A stretch of 6,182 nt of DNA from Buchnera aphidicola (Cinara curtihirsuta). GTDB lineage: Bacteria; Pseudomonadota; Gammaproteobacteria; Enterobacterales; Enterobacteriaceae. How positions within the stretch are numbered: position 1 is the first letter of the stretch; each line of letters starts with the position of its first letter. Where the stretch lies: contig NZ_LR217701.1 in assembly GCF_900698895.1 (NCBI RefSeq), forward strand, positions 1 through 6,182, given 5' to 3'. The notes beneath the pieces were generated by a model. It was not told the origin of the DNA, did no database searches, and saw only the letters and a program-made list of their open reading frames with translations. A program made the position numbers and the translations under genes. Below are positions 1-6,132 of this stretch, one piece after another.

Positions 1-85
1 TTAGATGCATGTGATAAAAAAATATATATGCTTCTTATAGAAATAAATGCAAAATAACTTATAAAAAAAAAAAAGAAAAAAAATA

Positions 86-114
86 AAGACACACTATATT
101 TTATATAGTATACT
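86..114 (+). promoter_or_regulatory. Candidate sigma-70 promoter for leuBCD
   Basis: AAGACA at 86-91 (4 of 6 to TTGACA) and TATACT at 109-114 (5 of 6 to TATAAT) are separated by 17 bp. Two long A-tracts (63-74, 76-83) lie directly upstream and could act as an UP-like element. The predicted start near 121 would leave a leader of about 44 nt before leuB. Chance matches are common in DNA this AT-rich, so this is a candidate only, although its place ahead of the first gene of the cluster supports it. Confidence 0.42.
93..109. repeat. Perfect inverted repeat inside the leuB promoter region
   Basis: ACTATAT (93-99) and ATATAGT (103-109) are perfect reverse complements around a TTT centre. A second palindrome, AGTATACT, overlaps it at 107-114. 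Both fall between and over the proposed -35 and -10 elements, where an operator would sit. No regulator is encoded in the window, so an operator role is inference. With so few base types available, chance symmetry is also possible. Confidence 0.4.
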
Positions 115-147
115 TTAATACAATAAATTTTTTTGTAGAAAGATATT

Positions 148-154
148 AAGAAGG
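148..154 (+). promoter_or_regulatory. Shine-Dalgarno of leuB (decides the GTG start)
   Basis: AAGAAGG at 148-154 lies 10 nt before the GTG at 165. An in-frame TAA at 147-149 closes the frame upstream, and no ATG lies between that stop and the GTG, so the GTG is the only sensible start. Confidence 0.75.
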
Positions 155-164
155 CAATAAAAAA

Positions 165-1265
165 GTGAAAAATATATTTAATATAGCAATTCTACCTGGA
201 GATGGGATTGGACCTGAAGTTATGTCAGAGACATATAAAATTTTAGATGTTATAAATAAAAAATTTGATTTTAAAATAAAAACACATGAATTTGATATTG
301 GCGGAATTGCATTTGATAAATTTGGAACTCCATTACCTAAAGAAACACTAGACGGATGTATAAAATCTGATGCAATTTTGTTTGGTTCTGTAGGTGGAGA
401 AAAATGGACATGTTTATCACGAGATAAACAGCCTGAAACAGGCGCTTTATTGCCGCTTAGACGATTTTTTAACTTATTCATGAATATTAGGCCTATTAAA
501 TTAAATTTTGCTTTAAAACAGCTGTCACCATTAAAAAAAGAAATAATAAAAGATGGTTTTGATATTTTATGTATTCGTGAATTAATTGGAGGAATATATT
601 TCGGGTTGCCTAAGGGTAGAAATACTTTTGATAAAAAAAATATTTCTGCTTTTGATACAGAAATTTATTCTACTAAAGAAATTGAACGAATTGCTAATAT
701 TGCTTTTCAATTATCTTTGAAAAGAAGAAAACTTGTTTTCTCTATAGATAAAGCTAATGTATTAGAGAGTTCTTCTTTATGGAGAGAAGTTGTAACAAAA
801 GTTTCTAAAAATTTTCCTGAAGTAAAATTAATTCATTTATATGTAGATAATGCTGCAATGCAAATTATTAAAAATCCTAATCAATTTGATGTGATTTTAT
901 GTTCAAATTTATTTGGTGATATTCTATCAGATGAATGTGCGATGTTAACTGGTTCTGTTGGTATGCTTCCTTCCGCTAGTTTGAATAAAAATTTTTTTGG
1001 TTTATTTGAACCCGCTGGTGGTTCAGCTCCAGATTTAAAGGGTAAAAATATAGCAAATCCTATTGCTCAAATTCTTTCTTTAGCATTATTATGTGAATAT
1101 TCTTTAAAACTTAATTATGTAGCTCAGTTTATTGAATTAGCAGTAATAAATACCTTAAAAAAAGGATATAGAACATTAGATATTTCTGATGGAAAGAATT
1201 ACATTACAACTAAACAAATGGGTGATAATATTGCGCAAACATTATCTGAGATAATAAAATCATGA
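165..1265 (+). CDS. leuB: 3-isopropylmalate dehydrogenase LeuB
   Basis: This cytoplasmic NAD-dependent enzyme oxidises (2R,3S)-3-isopropylmalate to 2-isopropyl-3-oxosuccinate, which decarboxylates to 2-ketoisocaproate, the direct precursor of leucine. The 366 residues match the family length (363 in E. coli) and are collinear with it. Visible landmarks are GDGIGPEV at 12-19, substrate-binding Arg99, Arg109 and Arg138, Tyr145 in GGIYFG, catalytic Lys196 in SIDKANVL, Asp228, and the Mg-binding Asp252 and Asp256 in [18 protein letters not shown] at 282-290 is typical of NAD-specific members. The start is GTG, supported by AAGAAGG ten bases upstream. The normally conserved RELTGG reads RELIGG (Ile141). 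The stop overlaps the leuC start (ATGA), suggesting translational coupling. leuB is the first gene here, whereas leuA leads the ancestral operon. The identification is very secure. Confidence 0.98.
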   Translation: MKNIFNIAILPGDGIGPEVMSETYKILDVINKKFDFKIKTHEFDIGGIAFDKFGTPLPKETLDGCIKSDAILFGSVGGEKWTCLSRDKQPETGALLPLRRFFNLFMNIRPIKLNFALKQLSPLKKEIIKDGFDILCIRELIGGIYFGLPKGRNTFDKKNISAFDTEIYSTKEIERIANIAFQLSLKRRKLVFSIDKANVLESSSLWREVVTKVSKNFPEVKLIHLYVDNAAMQIIKNPNQFDVILCSNLFGDILSDECAMLTGSVGMLPSASLNKNFFGLFEPAGGSAPDLKGKNIANPIAQILSLALLCEYSLKLNYVAQFIELAVINTLKKGYRTLDISDGKNYITTKQMGDNIAQTLSEIIKS

Positions 1266-2653
1266 AAACAACGTTATATCAAAAAATATTTAATTCACAT
1301 TTAGTTCATGAAGAAAAAGATATTACACCAATTATTTATATTGATTTACATTTAATTCATGAAGTAACATCTCCACAAGCATTTGATGGATTAAGATTAA
1401 AAAATAGAACTATTCGTAGATCAAATCAAACATTTGCAACTATGGATCATAATGTTTCAACATTATCAAGAAATATTAATTTATCTTCAAAAATGGCAAA
1501 AAAACAAATTAAAACATTAATAAAAAATTGTAAAGAATTTAATATTCCATATTATGATTTAAATAATTTAAATCAAGGAATTGTACATGTAATAGGTCCA
1601 GAACAAGGAATGACTTTACCAGGAATGACTATTGTTTGCGGTGATTCACACACTTCAACACATGGAGCATTTGGAACATTATCTTTTGGAATTGGTACTT
1701 CAGAAGTAGAACATGTTTTTGCTACACAGACTATACCCCAAAATCGTATGAAAAATATGAAAATTCATATTTATGGAAAACCAAAGTATAATATATATTC
1801 TAAAGATATAATATTAAAAATTATTCATGAATTAGGTACTTCTGGTGGTGTAGGTTATGTAGTAGAATTTACAGGACCAATTATTAAAAAAATGAGTATG
1901 GAAGGCCGTATGACGATTTGTAATATGGCTATTGAAATGGGTGCAAAATCAGGTATTATACAGCCTGATCATATTACTTATAATTATTTAAAAAATAAAA
2001 ATTTTATTCCTAAAAATAGACCCTGGAAAGAATATATAAAAAAATGGAGTTATTTAAAATCAGGATCAGAATCTATTTTTGAAAAAAACTTCTCAATTAA
2101 TATATCTAATTTATCTCCACAGATAACCTGGGGTACTAATCCATCTCAAGTAATTTCTATTACAGATAAAATTCCAGATTTAAATAGTTTTAATGATAAA
2201 AATTTATTAGAAGATACAAAAAGATCTTTAGAATATATGGAATTAAAACCAGGTACTAGTTTAGTAAATGTACCAGTAGATAAAGTTTTTATTGGTTCAT
2301 GTACAAATTCTCGAATTGAAGATTTACGAATTGTTGCGTCAGTAGTAAAAAATAAATTTATAGCAGATAACATAGAAGCTTTAATCGTACCTGGTTCGGG
2401 TTTAGTAAAAAAACAAGCTGAAAAAGAAGGACTAGATAAGATTTTTAAAAAATCTGGATTTCAGTGGAGACATGCTGGATGTTCTATGTGTTTAGGGATG
2501 AATGAAGATCAATTAAAACCAGGAGAAAGATGTGCTTCTACAAGTAACAGGAATTTTGAAGGTAGACAAGGCGTTAATGGGAGAACTCATTTAATGAGTC
2601 CATGGTTAGCTGCACAAACAGCTTTATACGGTAAATTTGTAAACATTAATTAA
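1262..2653 (+). CDS. leuC: 3-isopropylmalate dehydratase large subunit LeuC
   Basis: This is the large subunit of isopropylmalate isomerase, an aconitase-family [4Fe-4S] enzyme. With LeuD it converts 2-isopropylmalate to 3-isopropylmalate through dehydration and rehydration. It has 463 residues (466 in E. coli). The N-terminal part carries [10 protein letters not shown] (36-45) and [13 protein letters not shown] (126-138). The three cluster-ligand cysteines are present at Cys347 (GSCTNSR), Cys407 and Cys410 (GCSMCLGMN), the same numbers as in E. coli. The C-terminal stretch 421-441 ([17 protein letters not shown] onward) is almost identical to the enteric sequence. The least conserved stretch is about 240-285, a Lys/Asn-rich surface region. 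The ATG overlaps the leuB stop by four bases, so LeuC translation probably depends on ribosomes finishing leuB. leuD follows after 35 nt with no terminator between them. All key residues are intact. Confidence 0.98.
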   Translation: MKTTLYQKIFNSHLVHEEKDITPIIYIDLHLIHEVTSPQAFDGLRLKNRTIRRSNQTFATMDHNVSTLSRNINLSSKMAKKQIKTLIKNCKEFNIPYYDLNNLNQGIVHVIGPEQGMTLPGMTIVCGDSHTSTHGAFGTLSFGIGTSEVEHVFATQTIPQNRMKNMKIHIYGKPKYNIYSKDIILKIIHELGTSGGVGYVVEFTGPIIKKMSMEGRMTICNMAIEMGAKSGIIQPDHITYNYLKNKNFIPKNRPWKEYIKKWSYLKSGSESIFEKNFSINISNLSPQITWGTNPSQVISITDKIPDLNSFNDKNLLEDTKRSLEYMELKPGTSLVNVPVDKVFIGSCTNSRIEDLRIVASVVKNKFIADNIEALIVPGSGLVKKQAEKEGLDKIFKKSGFQWRHAGCSMCLGMNEDQLKPGERCASTSNRNFEGRQGVNGRTHLMSPWLAAQTALYGKFVNIN

Positions 2654-2688
2654 TGATTTCTCTTCATAAACTTTAAAGATATTTTTAT

Positions 2689-3303
2689 ATGAAACACTTT
2701 ATTCAACATATTGGTTTTATGGCTCCTTTAGATGTATCAAATGTAGATACTGATATAATTATTCCTAAACAATTTTTACAAAAAGTTAGTAAAAAGGGTT
2801 TTGGTAAACATTTATTTCATAATTGGAGATTTTTAGATGAACTAGGAAAAAAAGAAAATCCTAATTTTATATTAAATAAAAAAATTTATCGAAATTCTAG
2901 TATTTTATTAACTAGAAGTAATTTCGGGTGTGGATCCTCTAGAGAACATGCTGTTTGGTCTTTATTAGATTATGGATTTAAAGTAATAATTGGACAAAGT
3001 TTTTCAGATATTTTTTTAAATAACTGTTTAAATAATAGATTATTATTAATTTCTCTTTCTAAAGAAATAATAGATAAATTATTTTTTATAATTGAAAAAA
3101 AAAGAAATGTTATTTGTATGATTAATTTATTAAAAGAAAAAATTTTTATTGATAACAACAGTATTCCGTTTTCAATTAATGTAATACAAAAACAATGTAT
3201 TATGTATAATTTTGATAATATTGATTTTACTTTAAAATATGAAAAAAAAATAGATTCGTACGAAAAAAATAAATATCAATATTATTTTTTTACTAATAAT
3301 TAG
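2689..3303 (+). CDS. leuD: 3-isopropylmalate dehydratase small subunit LeuD
   Basis: This is the small, swivelling-domain subunit that completes the isomerase active site with LeuC. It has 204 residues (201 in E. coli). Conserved blocks are PLDVSNVDTDIIIPKQFLQKV (13-33), HLFHNWRFLDE (41-51), the substrate-loop signature NFGCGSSREHA (78-88), DYGFKVII (94-101) and the NNCLNNRLL region (111-119). From about residue 120 the protein drifts far from enteric homologues towards Ile, Lys, Asn and Tyr. It ends in an Asn/Tyr/Lys-rich tail, as expected from AT-biased drift. The reading frame survives two A9 runs (3095-3103 and 3242-3250). The ATG has only a weak upstream purine stretch (AAAGA at 2675-2679). 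With the 35-nt gap to leuC, this suggests modest, partly coupled initiation. leuD is the last gene of the leuBCD unit, and a hairpin follows 28 nt after its stop. Confidence 0.97.
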   Translation: MKHFIQHIGFMAPLDVSNVDTDIIIPKQFLQKVSKKGFGKHLFHNWRFLDELGKKENPNFILNKKIYRNSSILLTRSNFGCGSSREHAVWSLLDYGFKVIIGQSFSDIFLNNCLNNRLLLISLSKEIIDKLFFIIEKKRNVICMINLLKEKIFIDNNSIPFSINVIQKQCIMYNFDNIDFTLKYEKKIDSYEKNKYQYYFFTNN

Positions 3304-3331
3304 TAATTTTTTAATTAATATTTTTTCTAAT

Positions 3332-3361
3332 AAAATTCTTATATTAAAGTATAAGAATTTT
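3332..3361 (+). terminator. Hairpin after leuD, candidate leuBCD terminator
   Basis: AAAATTCTTATA (3332-3343) and TATAAGAATTTT (3350-3361) form a perfect 12-bp stem with a 6-nt loop, 28 nt after the leuD stop. The stem contains only one G-C pair. The T-rich DNA that follows (GTTAGTTTTTATATA) is not a clean T-tract. It may terminate leuBCD transcripts, or simply stabilise their 3' ends. The length and perfection of the match make it the strongest inverted repeat in the window. Confidence 0.6.
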
Positions 3362-3385
3362 GTTAGTTTTTATATAAAAATTTTT

Positions 3386-3415
3386 TTAATTACAAAATTT
3401 TTTATTAAATATAAT
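3386..3415 (+). promoter_or_regulatory. Weak candidate promoter for leuA
   Basis: A perfect TATAAT lies at 3410-3415. At 18 bp spacing the -35 hexamer would be TTAATT (3386-3391), matching only 3 of 6 positions. Transcription would begin near 3422, leaving a leader of about 28 nt that includes the ribosome binding site. leuA needs some promoter if the hairpins upstream do stop leuBCD transcription, but a perfect -10 by chance is not rare in this composition. Confidence 0.3.
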
Positions 3416-3420
3416 TTTGT
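3392..3420 (+). terminator. Second hairpin with T-tract just ahead of leuA
   Basis: ACAAAATT (3392-3399) and AATTTTGT (3413-3420) pair perfectly around a 13-nt loop. An unbroken run of seven T's (3420-3426) follows at once, the shape of an intrinsic terminator. It ends 19 nt before the leuA Shine-Dalgarno. It could be the second of two tandem terminators protecting leuA from leuBCD read-through, or an attenuator of leuA. The single G-C pair makes the stem weak. A perfect TATAAT (3410-3415) overlaps its right arm, so the same bases may instead serve a leuA promoter. Confidence 0.45.
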
Positions 3421-3439
3421 TTTTTTATTTTATTTTTCT

Positions 3440-3443
3440 GGAG
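3440..3443 (+). promoter_or_regulatory. Shine-Dalgarno of leuA (decides the start)
   Basis: GGAG at 3440-3443 stands 6 nt before the ATG at 3450. It is the only G-rich purine stretch in the spacer. It fixes the start at 3450 rather than at the in-frame TTG at 3417, which lies inside the hairpin and has no ribosome binding site. Confidence 0.8.
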
Positions 3444-3449
3444 ATTAAT

Positions 3450-4994
3450 ATGAACAAAAAAATTATTATTTTTGATACAACGTTACGCGACGGTGAACAA
3501 GCATTACAAGCAAGTTTAACAGTTAACGAAAAAATGCAAGTTGCTTTAGCTTTAGAACGAATGGGGGTAGATATTATTGAAGTTGGATTTCCTATTTCTT
3601 CCCCGGGTGATTTTAAGTCAATAAAATCTATTTCTCAAATAATTAAAACAAGTAAAATTTGTAGTTTAGCTCGTTGTTTGCCTAAAGATATTGAAATTGC
3701 AGCTCAAGCAATGGAAAAAGCAATAAATTTTAGAATACACCTTTTTTTAGGAACTTCTAATTTACATGTATTTTCTAAATTAAAAAAAAGTTTTAACGAA
3801 ATAATTGATATGGCTACTTCTTCTATCATAAGAGCTAAGAGATATACATCTGATATTGAATTTTCCTGTGAAGATGCTGGACGCACTCCATTATATAATT
3901 TATGTAGTATTGTAGAAGCTGCTATTGAAGCGGGAGCTACTACAATTAATATTCCTGATACAGTAGGATATACTACACCTACACAATTTAAAAAAATAAT
4001 TTCTACTTTATTTAATTGTGTTAAAAATATTAATCAAGCAATAATTTCAGTTCATTGTCATAATGATTTAGGAATGGCTGTAGGGAATTCTATTAGTGCT
4101 ATTGAAGCTGGAGCAAGACAGATTGAAGGAACAATTAATGGATTAGGTGAAAGAGCTGGAAATACTGCTTTAGAAGAAGTAATTATGACTTTAAGTGTAC
4201 ATAAAAAAAGATTTAATAAATTTACTAATATAAATTTAAAAGAAATTTATAGAACTAGTAAAATAGTAAGTCAATTTTGTAATATGCCAATACCTTTAAA
4301 TAAAGCAATTGTAGGAAAAAATGCCTTTACACACTCTTCTGGAATTCATCAAGATGGCGTGCTAAAAAATAGAGAAAATTACGAAATTATTAATCCAACT
4401 TCTATTGGATTAAATAATTGTAAGTTAAATTTAACTTCTCGTTCTGGGAGAGCTGCTGTAGAACATCGCATGAAAGAAATGGGGTATCAAAATAGTGATT
4501 ATAATTTAAATGAATTATATATTGATTTTTTAAAATTAGCAGATAAAAAAGGACAAATTTTTGATTATGATTTAGAAGCTTTAGCTTTTTTTAAAAAACA
4601 ACAAAATATTGAAGAATATTTTAAATTAGAATATTTTGATGTACAATCTAAATTATCTGGTCTTTCTGTAGCTTCTATTATTTTAATGTGTGGATCTCAA
4701 ACTAATATTCAAAAAGCTACAACAAGCAACGGGCCTGTTGATGCTATATACCAAGCTTTAAATAAAGCAACATTATATCCTATTATTTTAAAAAAATTTC
4801 ATTTAGAAGCTAATGGAGAGGGTAAAGATGCATTAGGAAAGGTAGATATTGTAGTACAATATAAATTACGTAATTTTCATGGAGTTGGCTTAGCTACTGA
4901 TATTATTGAGGCTTCTGCTCAAGCGATGATAAATGTATTAAATTATATTTGGAAATCTAAACAAGTTAATAAAGAATTAGAAAAGAAAAAATAA
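3450..4994 (+). CDS. leuA: 2-isopropylmalate synthase LeuA
   Basis: This is the first committed enzyme of leucine synthesis: 2-ketoisovalerate plus acetyl-CoA gives (2S)-2-isopropylmalate. It is cytoplasmic, metal-dependent and classically feedback-inhibited by leucine. From the ATG at 3450 it has 514 residues (523 in E. coli) and is collinear from residue 1. The N-terminal TIM-barrel carries [10 protein letters not shown] (8-17) with metal ligand Asp14, His202 and His204 in SVHCHNDLG, and Asn238 in GERAGN. A linker follows with [16 protein letters not shown] (298-313) and [10 protein letters not shown] (328-337). The C-terminal regulatory domain (about 390-505) keeps [14 protein letters not shown] and [10 protein letters not shown], so leucine sensing may be retained. 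The protein lacks only the last few residues of the enteric C-terminus. Unlike the ancestral leuABCD order, the gene lies after leuD behind a 146-nt spacer with two hairpins. repA follows 180 nt downstream on the same strand. Confidence 0.98.
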   Translation: MNKKIIIFDTTLRDGEQALQASLTVNEKMQVALALERMGVDIIEVGFPISSPGDFKSIKSISQIIKTSKICSLARCLPKDIEIAAQAMEKAINFRIHLFLGTSNLHVFSKLKKSFNEIIDMATSSIIRAKRYTSDIEFSCEDAGRTPLYNLCSIVEAAIEAGATTINIPDTVGYTTPTQFKKIISTLFNCVKNINQAIISVHCHNDLGMAVGNSISAIEAGARQIEGTINGLGERAGNTALEEVIMTLSVHKKRFNKFTNINLKEIYRTSKIVSQFCNMPIPLNKAIVGKNAFTHSSGIHQDGVLKNRENYEIINPTSIGLNNCKLNLTSRSGRAAVEHRMKEMGYQNSDYNLNELYIDFLKLADKKGQIFDYDLEALAFFKKQQNIEEYFKLEYFDVQSKLSGLSVASIILMCGSQTNIQKATTSNGPVDAIYQALNKATLYPIILKKFHLEANGEGKDALGKVDIVVQYKLRNFHGVGLATDIIEASAQAMINVLNYIWKSKQVNKELEKKK

Positions 4995-5014
4995 TATTTA
5001 AATCATTATTAAAA

Positions 5015-5036
5015 ATTTAATTTATTCAAATTAAAT
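5015..5036 (+). terminator. Hairpin downstream of leuA
   Basis: ATTTAATTT (5015-5023) and AAATTAAAT (5028-5036) form a perfect 9-bp stem with a 4-nt loop (ATTC), 20 nt after the leuA stop. The stem has no G-C pair and is followed by A's rather than T's on this strand, so it is a poor intrinsic terminator. It may be a weak 3'-end structure for the leuA transcript or a chance result of composition. Confidence 0.3.
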
Positions 5037-5139
5037 AAAAAAAAATAATTATTTTAAAGTTTTTTTAAATTTTTAATTTTTTTTTAATAAATTCAATTAA
5101 CTTTATTATTGAAAATTATTTAATTCTATTAATGGTTAT

Positions 5140-5157
5140 CTATCATATTTATGATAG
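5140..5157. promoter_or_regulatory. Perfect inverted repeat just upstream of repA, possible operator
   Basis: CTATCATA (5140-5147) and TATGATAG (5150-5157) are perfect reverse complements around TT, ending 17 nt before the repA ATG. The site contains four G/C bases in an otherwise nearly pure A/T spacer. TATGAT at 5150-5155 is a 5-of-6 match to a -10 element, though no good -35 lies 16-18 bp upstream. The near-zero loop fits a dimeric protein binding site better than an RNA hairpin. Self-control by RepA or control by a chromosomal factor is inference. It could also fold in the mRNA with a 4-nt loop and affect repA translation. Confidence 0.5.
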
Positions 5158-5174
5158 TTTTAATGTGAGTATTT

Positions 5175-6020
5175 ATGATAAAAAAAAAATATGTATATAA
5201 TCCATACCCGCAATTTATTCAACCAGAAAATCGTAAAAAACGTCCAGCTTTTATTAGATATGCAATGAAATGTGCAGCTCAAACAGATGTTGCTCGTAAT
5301 GAAATTTATTACACTAATCAGTTAAGACACCCTGTAACAGGATGTATTCTTCCTCCGAGAGTAAGACGTTTAAATGAACATCGCGCACGCGCTTTAAGAG
5401 CTATGGTTCAAGCTATGTTATATCATTTTAATATAGTTTCTACTTTAGTAATGGCTTCTGTAGAAAAATTATCAGATGTATGTGGTTTATCTACATATTC
5501 TAGCGCAGGAAATAAATCTATTACTAGAGCTTCAAGATTAATTACACAATTTATGGAACCTATTGGTTTAATTAGTTGTCAAAAAGTATGGGATAAAATT
5601 TTAAAAATGTATATCCCTAAAATTATTTTTTTAAAACCACTGTTTTTTATGTTATTTAATATTTCTCAAAATAGACTAGAAAATGTTAGGACAAAACAAT
5701 TAAAATGGATAAATAGTCAATTAGAAAAACAAGGAAAAAATAAAATAACATTTTTTGAAGCTGAAGAACAAGCAAAAGAAAGACATATTTATGCAGCTTT
5801 ATTATCAAGAAAATCTAAACATACAATTCAAAAACAAAAAAATACAGCAATTAAAATTCTACAATTAGAAGAAAAATATGCTCGCTCATATATTTTAAAT
5901 AATTTAGTAAAAAAATATTCTATTAAAGAACTTTGTAATATAGGATTAACTAATTTAAAAAGAAAAGTAAATTATGAATATTTTAAATTAATAAAATTAG
6001 CTAAAAATTCTATTCCTTAA
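5175..6020 (+). CDS. repA: IncFII-type plasmid replication initiator RepA (RepA1)
   Basis: This replication initiator would bind the plasmid origin and start replication with host proteins. It has 281 residues, close to the RepA of the R1/IncFII family (about 285). The clearest family blocks are residues 92-133, where CGLST, GNKSITRASRLIT and GLI match the R1 CGLAT, GKLSITRATRALT and GLI, and 146-164 (YIPKIIF to LFNIS, matching YIPTDITF to LDVS). The N-terminal RKKRPAFIRYAMKCAAQTDVAR (20-41) and an Arg-rich stretch (62-75) resemble what I recall of Buchnera leucine-plasmid RepA1 proteins. The C-terminal third is basic and Lys-rich, consistent with DNA binding. The ATG at 5175 has only a weak GAG (5167-5169) as ribosome binding site. 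It is followed at once by an A10 run (5180-5189) over codons 2-5. No repA2 partner is present in the window. The frame is intact, so the protein is probably functional. Confidence 0.93.
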   Translation: MIKKKYVYNPYPQFIQPENRKKRPAFIRYAMKCAAQTDVARNEIYYTNQLRHPVTGCILPPRVRRLNEHRARALRAMVQAMLYHFNIVSTLVMASVEKLSDVCGLSTYSSAGNKSITRASRLITQFMEPIGLISCQKVWDKILKMYIPKIIFLKPLFFMLFNISQNRLENVRTKQLKWINSQLEKQGKNKITFFEAEEQAKERHIYAALLSRKSKHTIQKQKNTAIKILQLEEKYARSYILNNLVKKYSIKELCNIGLTNLKRKVNYEYFKLIKLAKNSIP

Positions 6021-6052
6021 AATTAAATTAAAATTATTAGTAATATTTTTTA

Positions 6053-6072
6053 TATGCTTAACTGCATAGGGG
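6053..6072 (+). repeat. Small stem-loop and GGGG island after repA
   Basis: TATGC (6053-6057) and GCATA (6064-6068) form a 5-bp stem with loop TTAACT, and GGGG (6069-6072) adjoins it. Positions 6056-6073 are half G/C (9 of 18), against 1 of 35 before it and 7 of 109 after it. TATATGCTT, which begins the left arm (6051-6059), recurs at 25-33. T9 starts at 6075, so a repA terminator is possible, but the six-base gap between stem and T-run is not typical. Confidence 0.45.
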
Positions 6073-6100
6073 TATTTTTTTTTAAAAAAAAATTTTGTTC

Positions 6101-6132
6101 TTAAATGTATTAAAATTTTTTATTTCATTTAA
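6101..6132. repeat. Nested 32-nt imperfect dyad in the post-repA region
   Basis: TTAAATG (6101-6107) pairs with CATTTAA (6126-6132). Inside it TAAAA (6111-6115) pairs with TTTTA (6118-6122) on the same axis, so 13 of 16 base pairs match across the dyad. It may be an origin or terminator structure. The A/T-only inner arms could arise by chance. Confidence 0.35.

Larger units (their letters stand above)
1..164. other. Non-coding region upstream of leuB
   Basis: I see no convincing gene here. The stretch is almost pure A/T, with an A12 run at 63-74 and an A8 run at 76-83 just upstream of a candidate leuB promoter. The tetramer ATGC occurs at 5-8, 28-31 and 47-50, which stands out only because G and C are so scarce. 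The frame from base 1 stays open to a TAA at 55-57 (18 codons), too short to call as a gene tail. If the molecule is circular, this stretch joins the 162 nt after repA to make one intergenic region of about 326 nt that would hold both the candidate origin and the leuBCD promoter. Confidence 0.7.
4995..5174. other. Non-coding leuA-repA spacer
   Basis: These 180 nt hold no gene. In IncFII plasmids the region upstream of repA carries copB/repA2, a leader peptide (tap) and the antisense RNA copA. I see no ORF for a RepA2-like regulator, and no G/C-bearing stem-loop like copA. The content is A and T runs, the hairpin at 5015-5036, a smaller inverted repeat (TTCAAT 5092-5097, ATTGAA 5108-5113) and the dyad at 5140-5157. 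A repA promoter must lie here unless repA is read from leuA. I could not place one confidently. Confidence 0.65.

Noticed and set aside
28..57. Nine-codon frame MLLIEINAK as a possible leucine leader peptide
   Set aside because: It has only two Leu codons and no ribosome binding site or attenuator stems. It lies upstream of the likely promoter, so it is unlike leuL.
1..57. Open frame entering from the left edge, as the tail of a gene cut by the window
   Set aside because: It is only 18 codons and unlike any protein I recognise. Joined across the ends as a circle it extends back to 6114 with no ATG start.
146..481. Open frame of 111 codons on the minus strand opposite the leuB start
   Set aside because: It lies entirely over the leuB start region and its conserved N-terminal coding sequence, resembles no family I know and has no supporting context. 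It is a shadow of leuB.
2146..2373. Open frame of 75 codons on the minus strand inside leuC
   Set aside because: It is antisense to conserved LeuC sequence including the Cys347 motif, with no independent signals.
2970..3158. Open frame of 62 codons on the minus strand inside leuD
   Set aside because: Low-complexity Ile/Leu/Phe/Asn translation opposite leuD, as expected by chance from complementing AT-rich coding DNA.
3417..3449. Upstream TTG start for leuA giving 11 extra residues
   Set aside because: The TTG lies inside the hairpin and T-tract and has no ribosome binding site. The ATG at 3450 has GGAG at ideal spacing and matches the E. coli N-terminus residue for residue.
3704..3886. Open frame of 60 codons on the minus strand inside leuA
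   Set aside because: It is antisense to the conserved LeuA catalytic domain and has no family resemblance.
5092..5113. Six-base inverted repeat TTCAAT/ATTGAA upstream of repA
   Set aside because: Short arms and a 10-nt loop in nearly pure A/T sequence are expected by chance. TTGAAA at 5109-5114 looks like a -35 but has no -10 at proper spacing.
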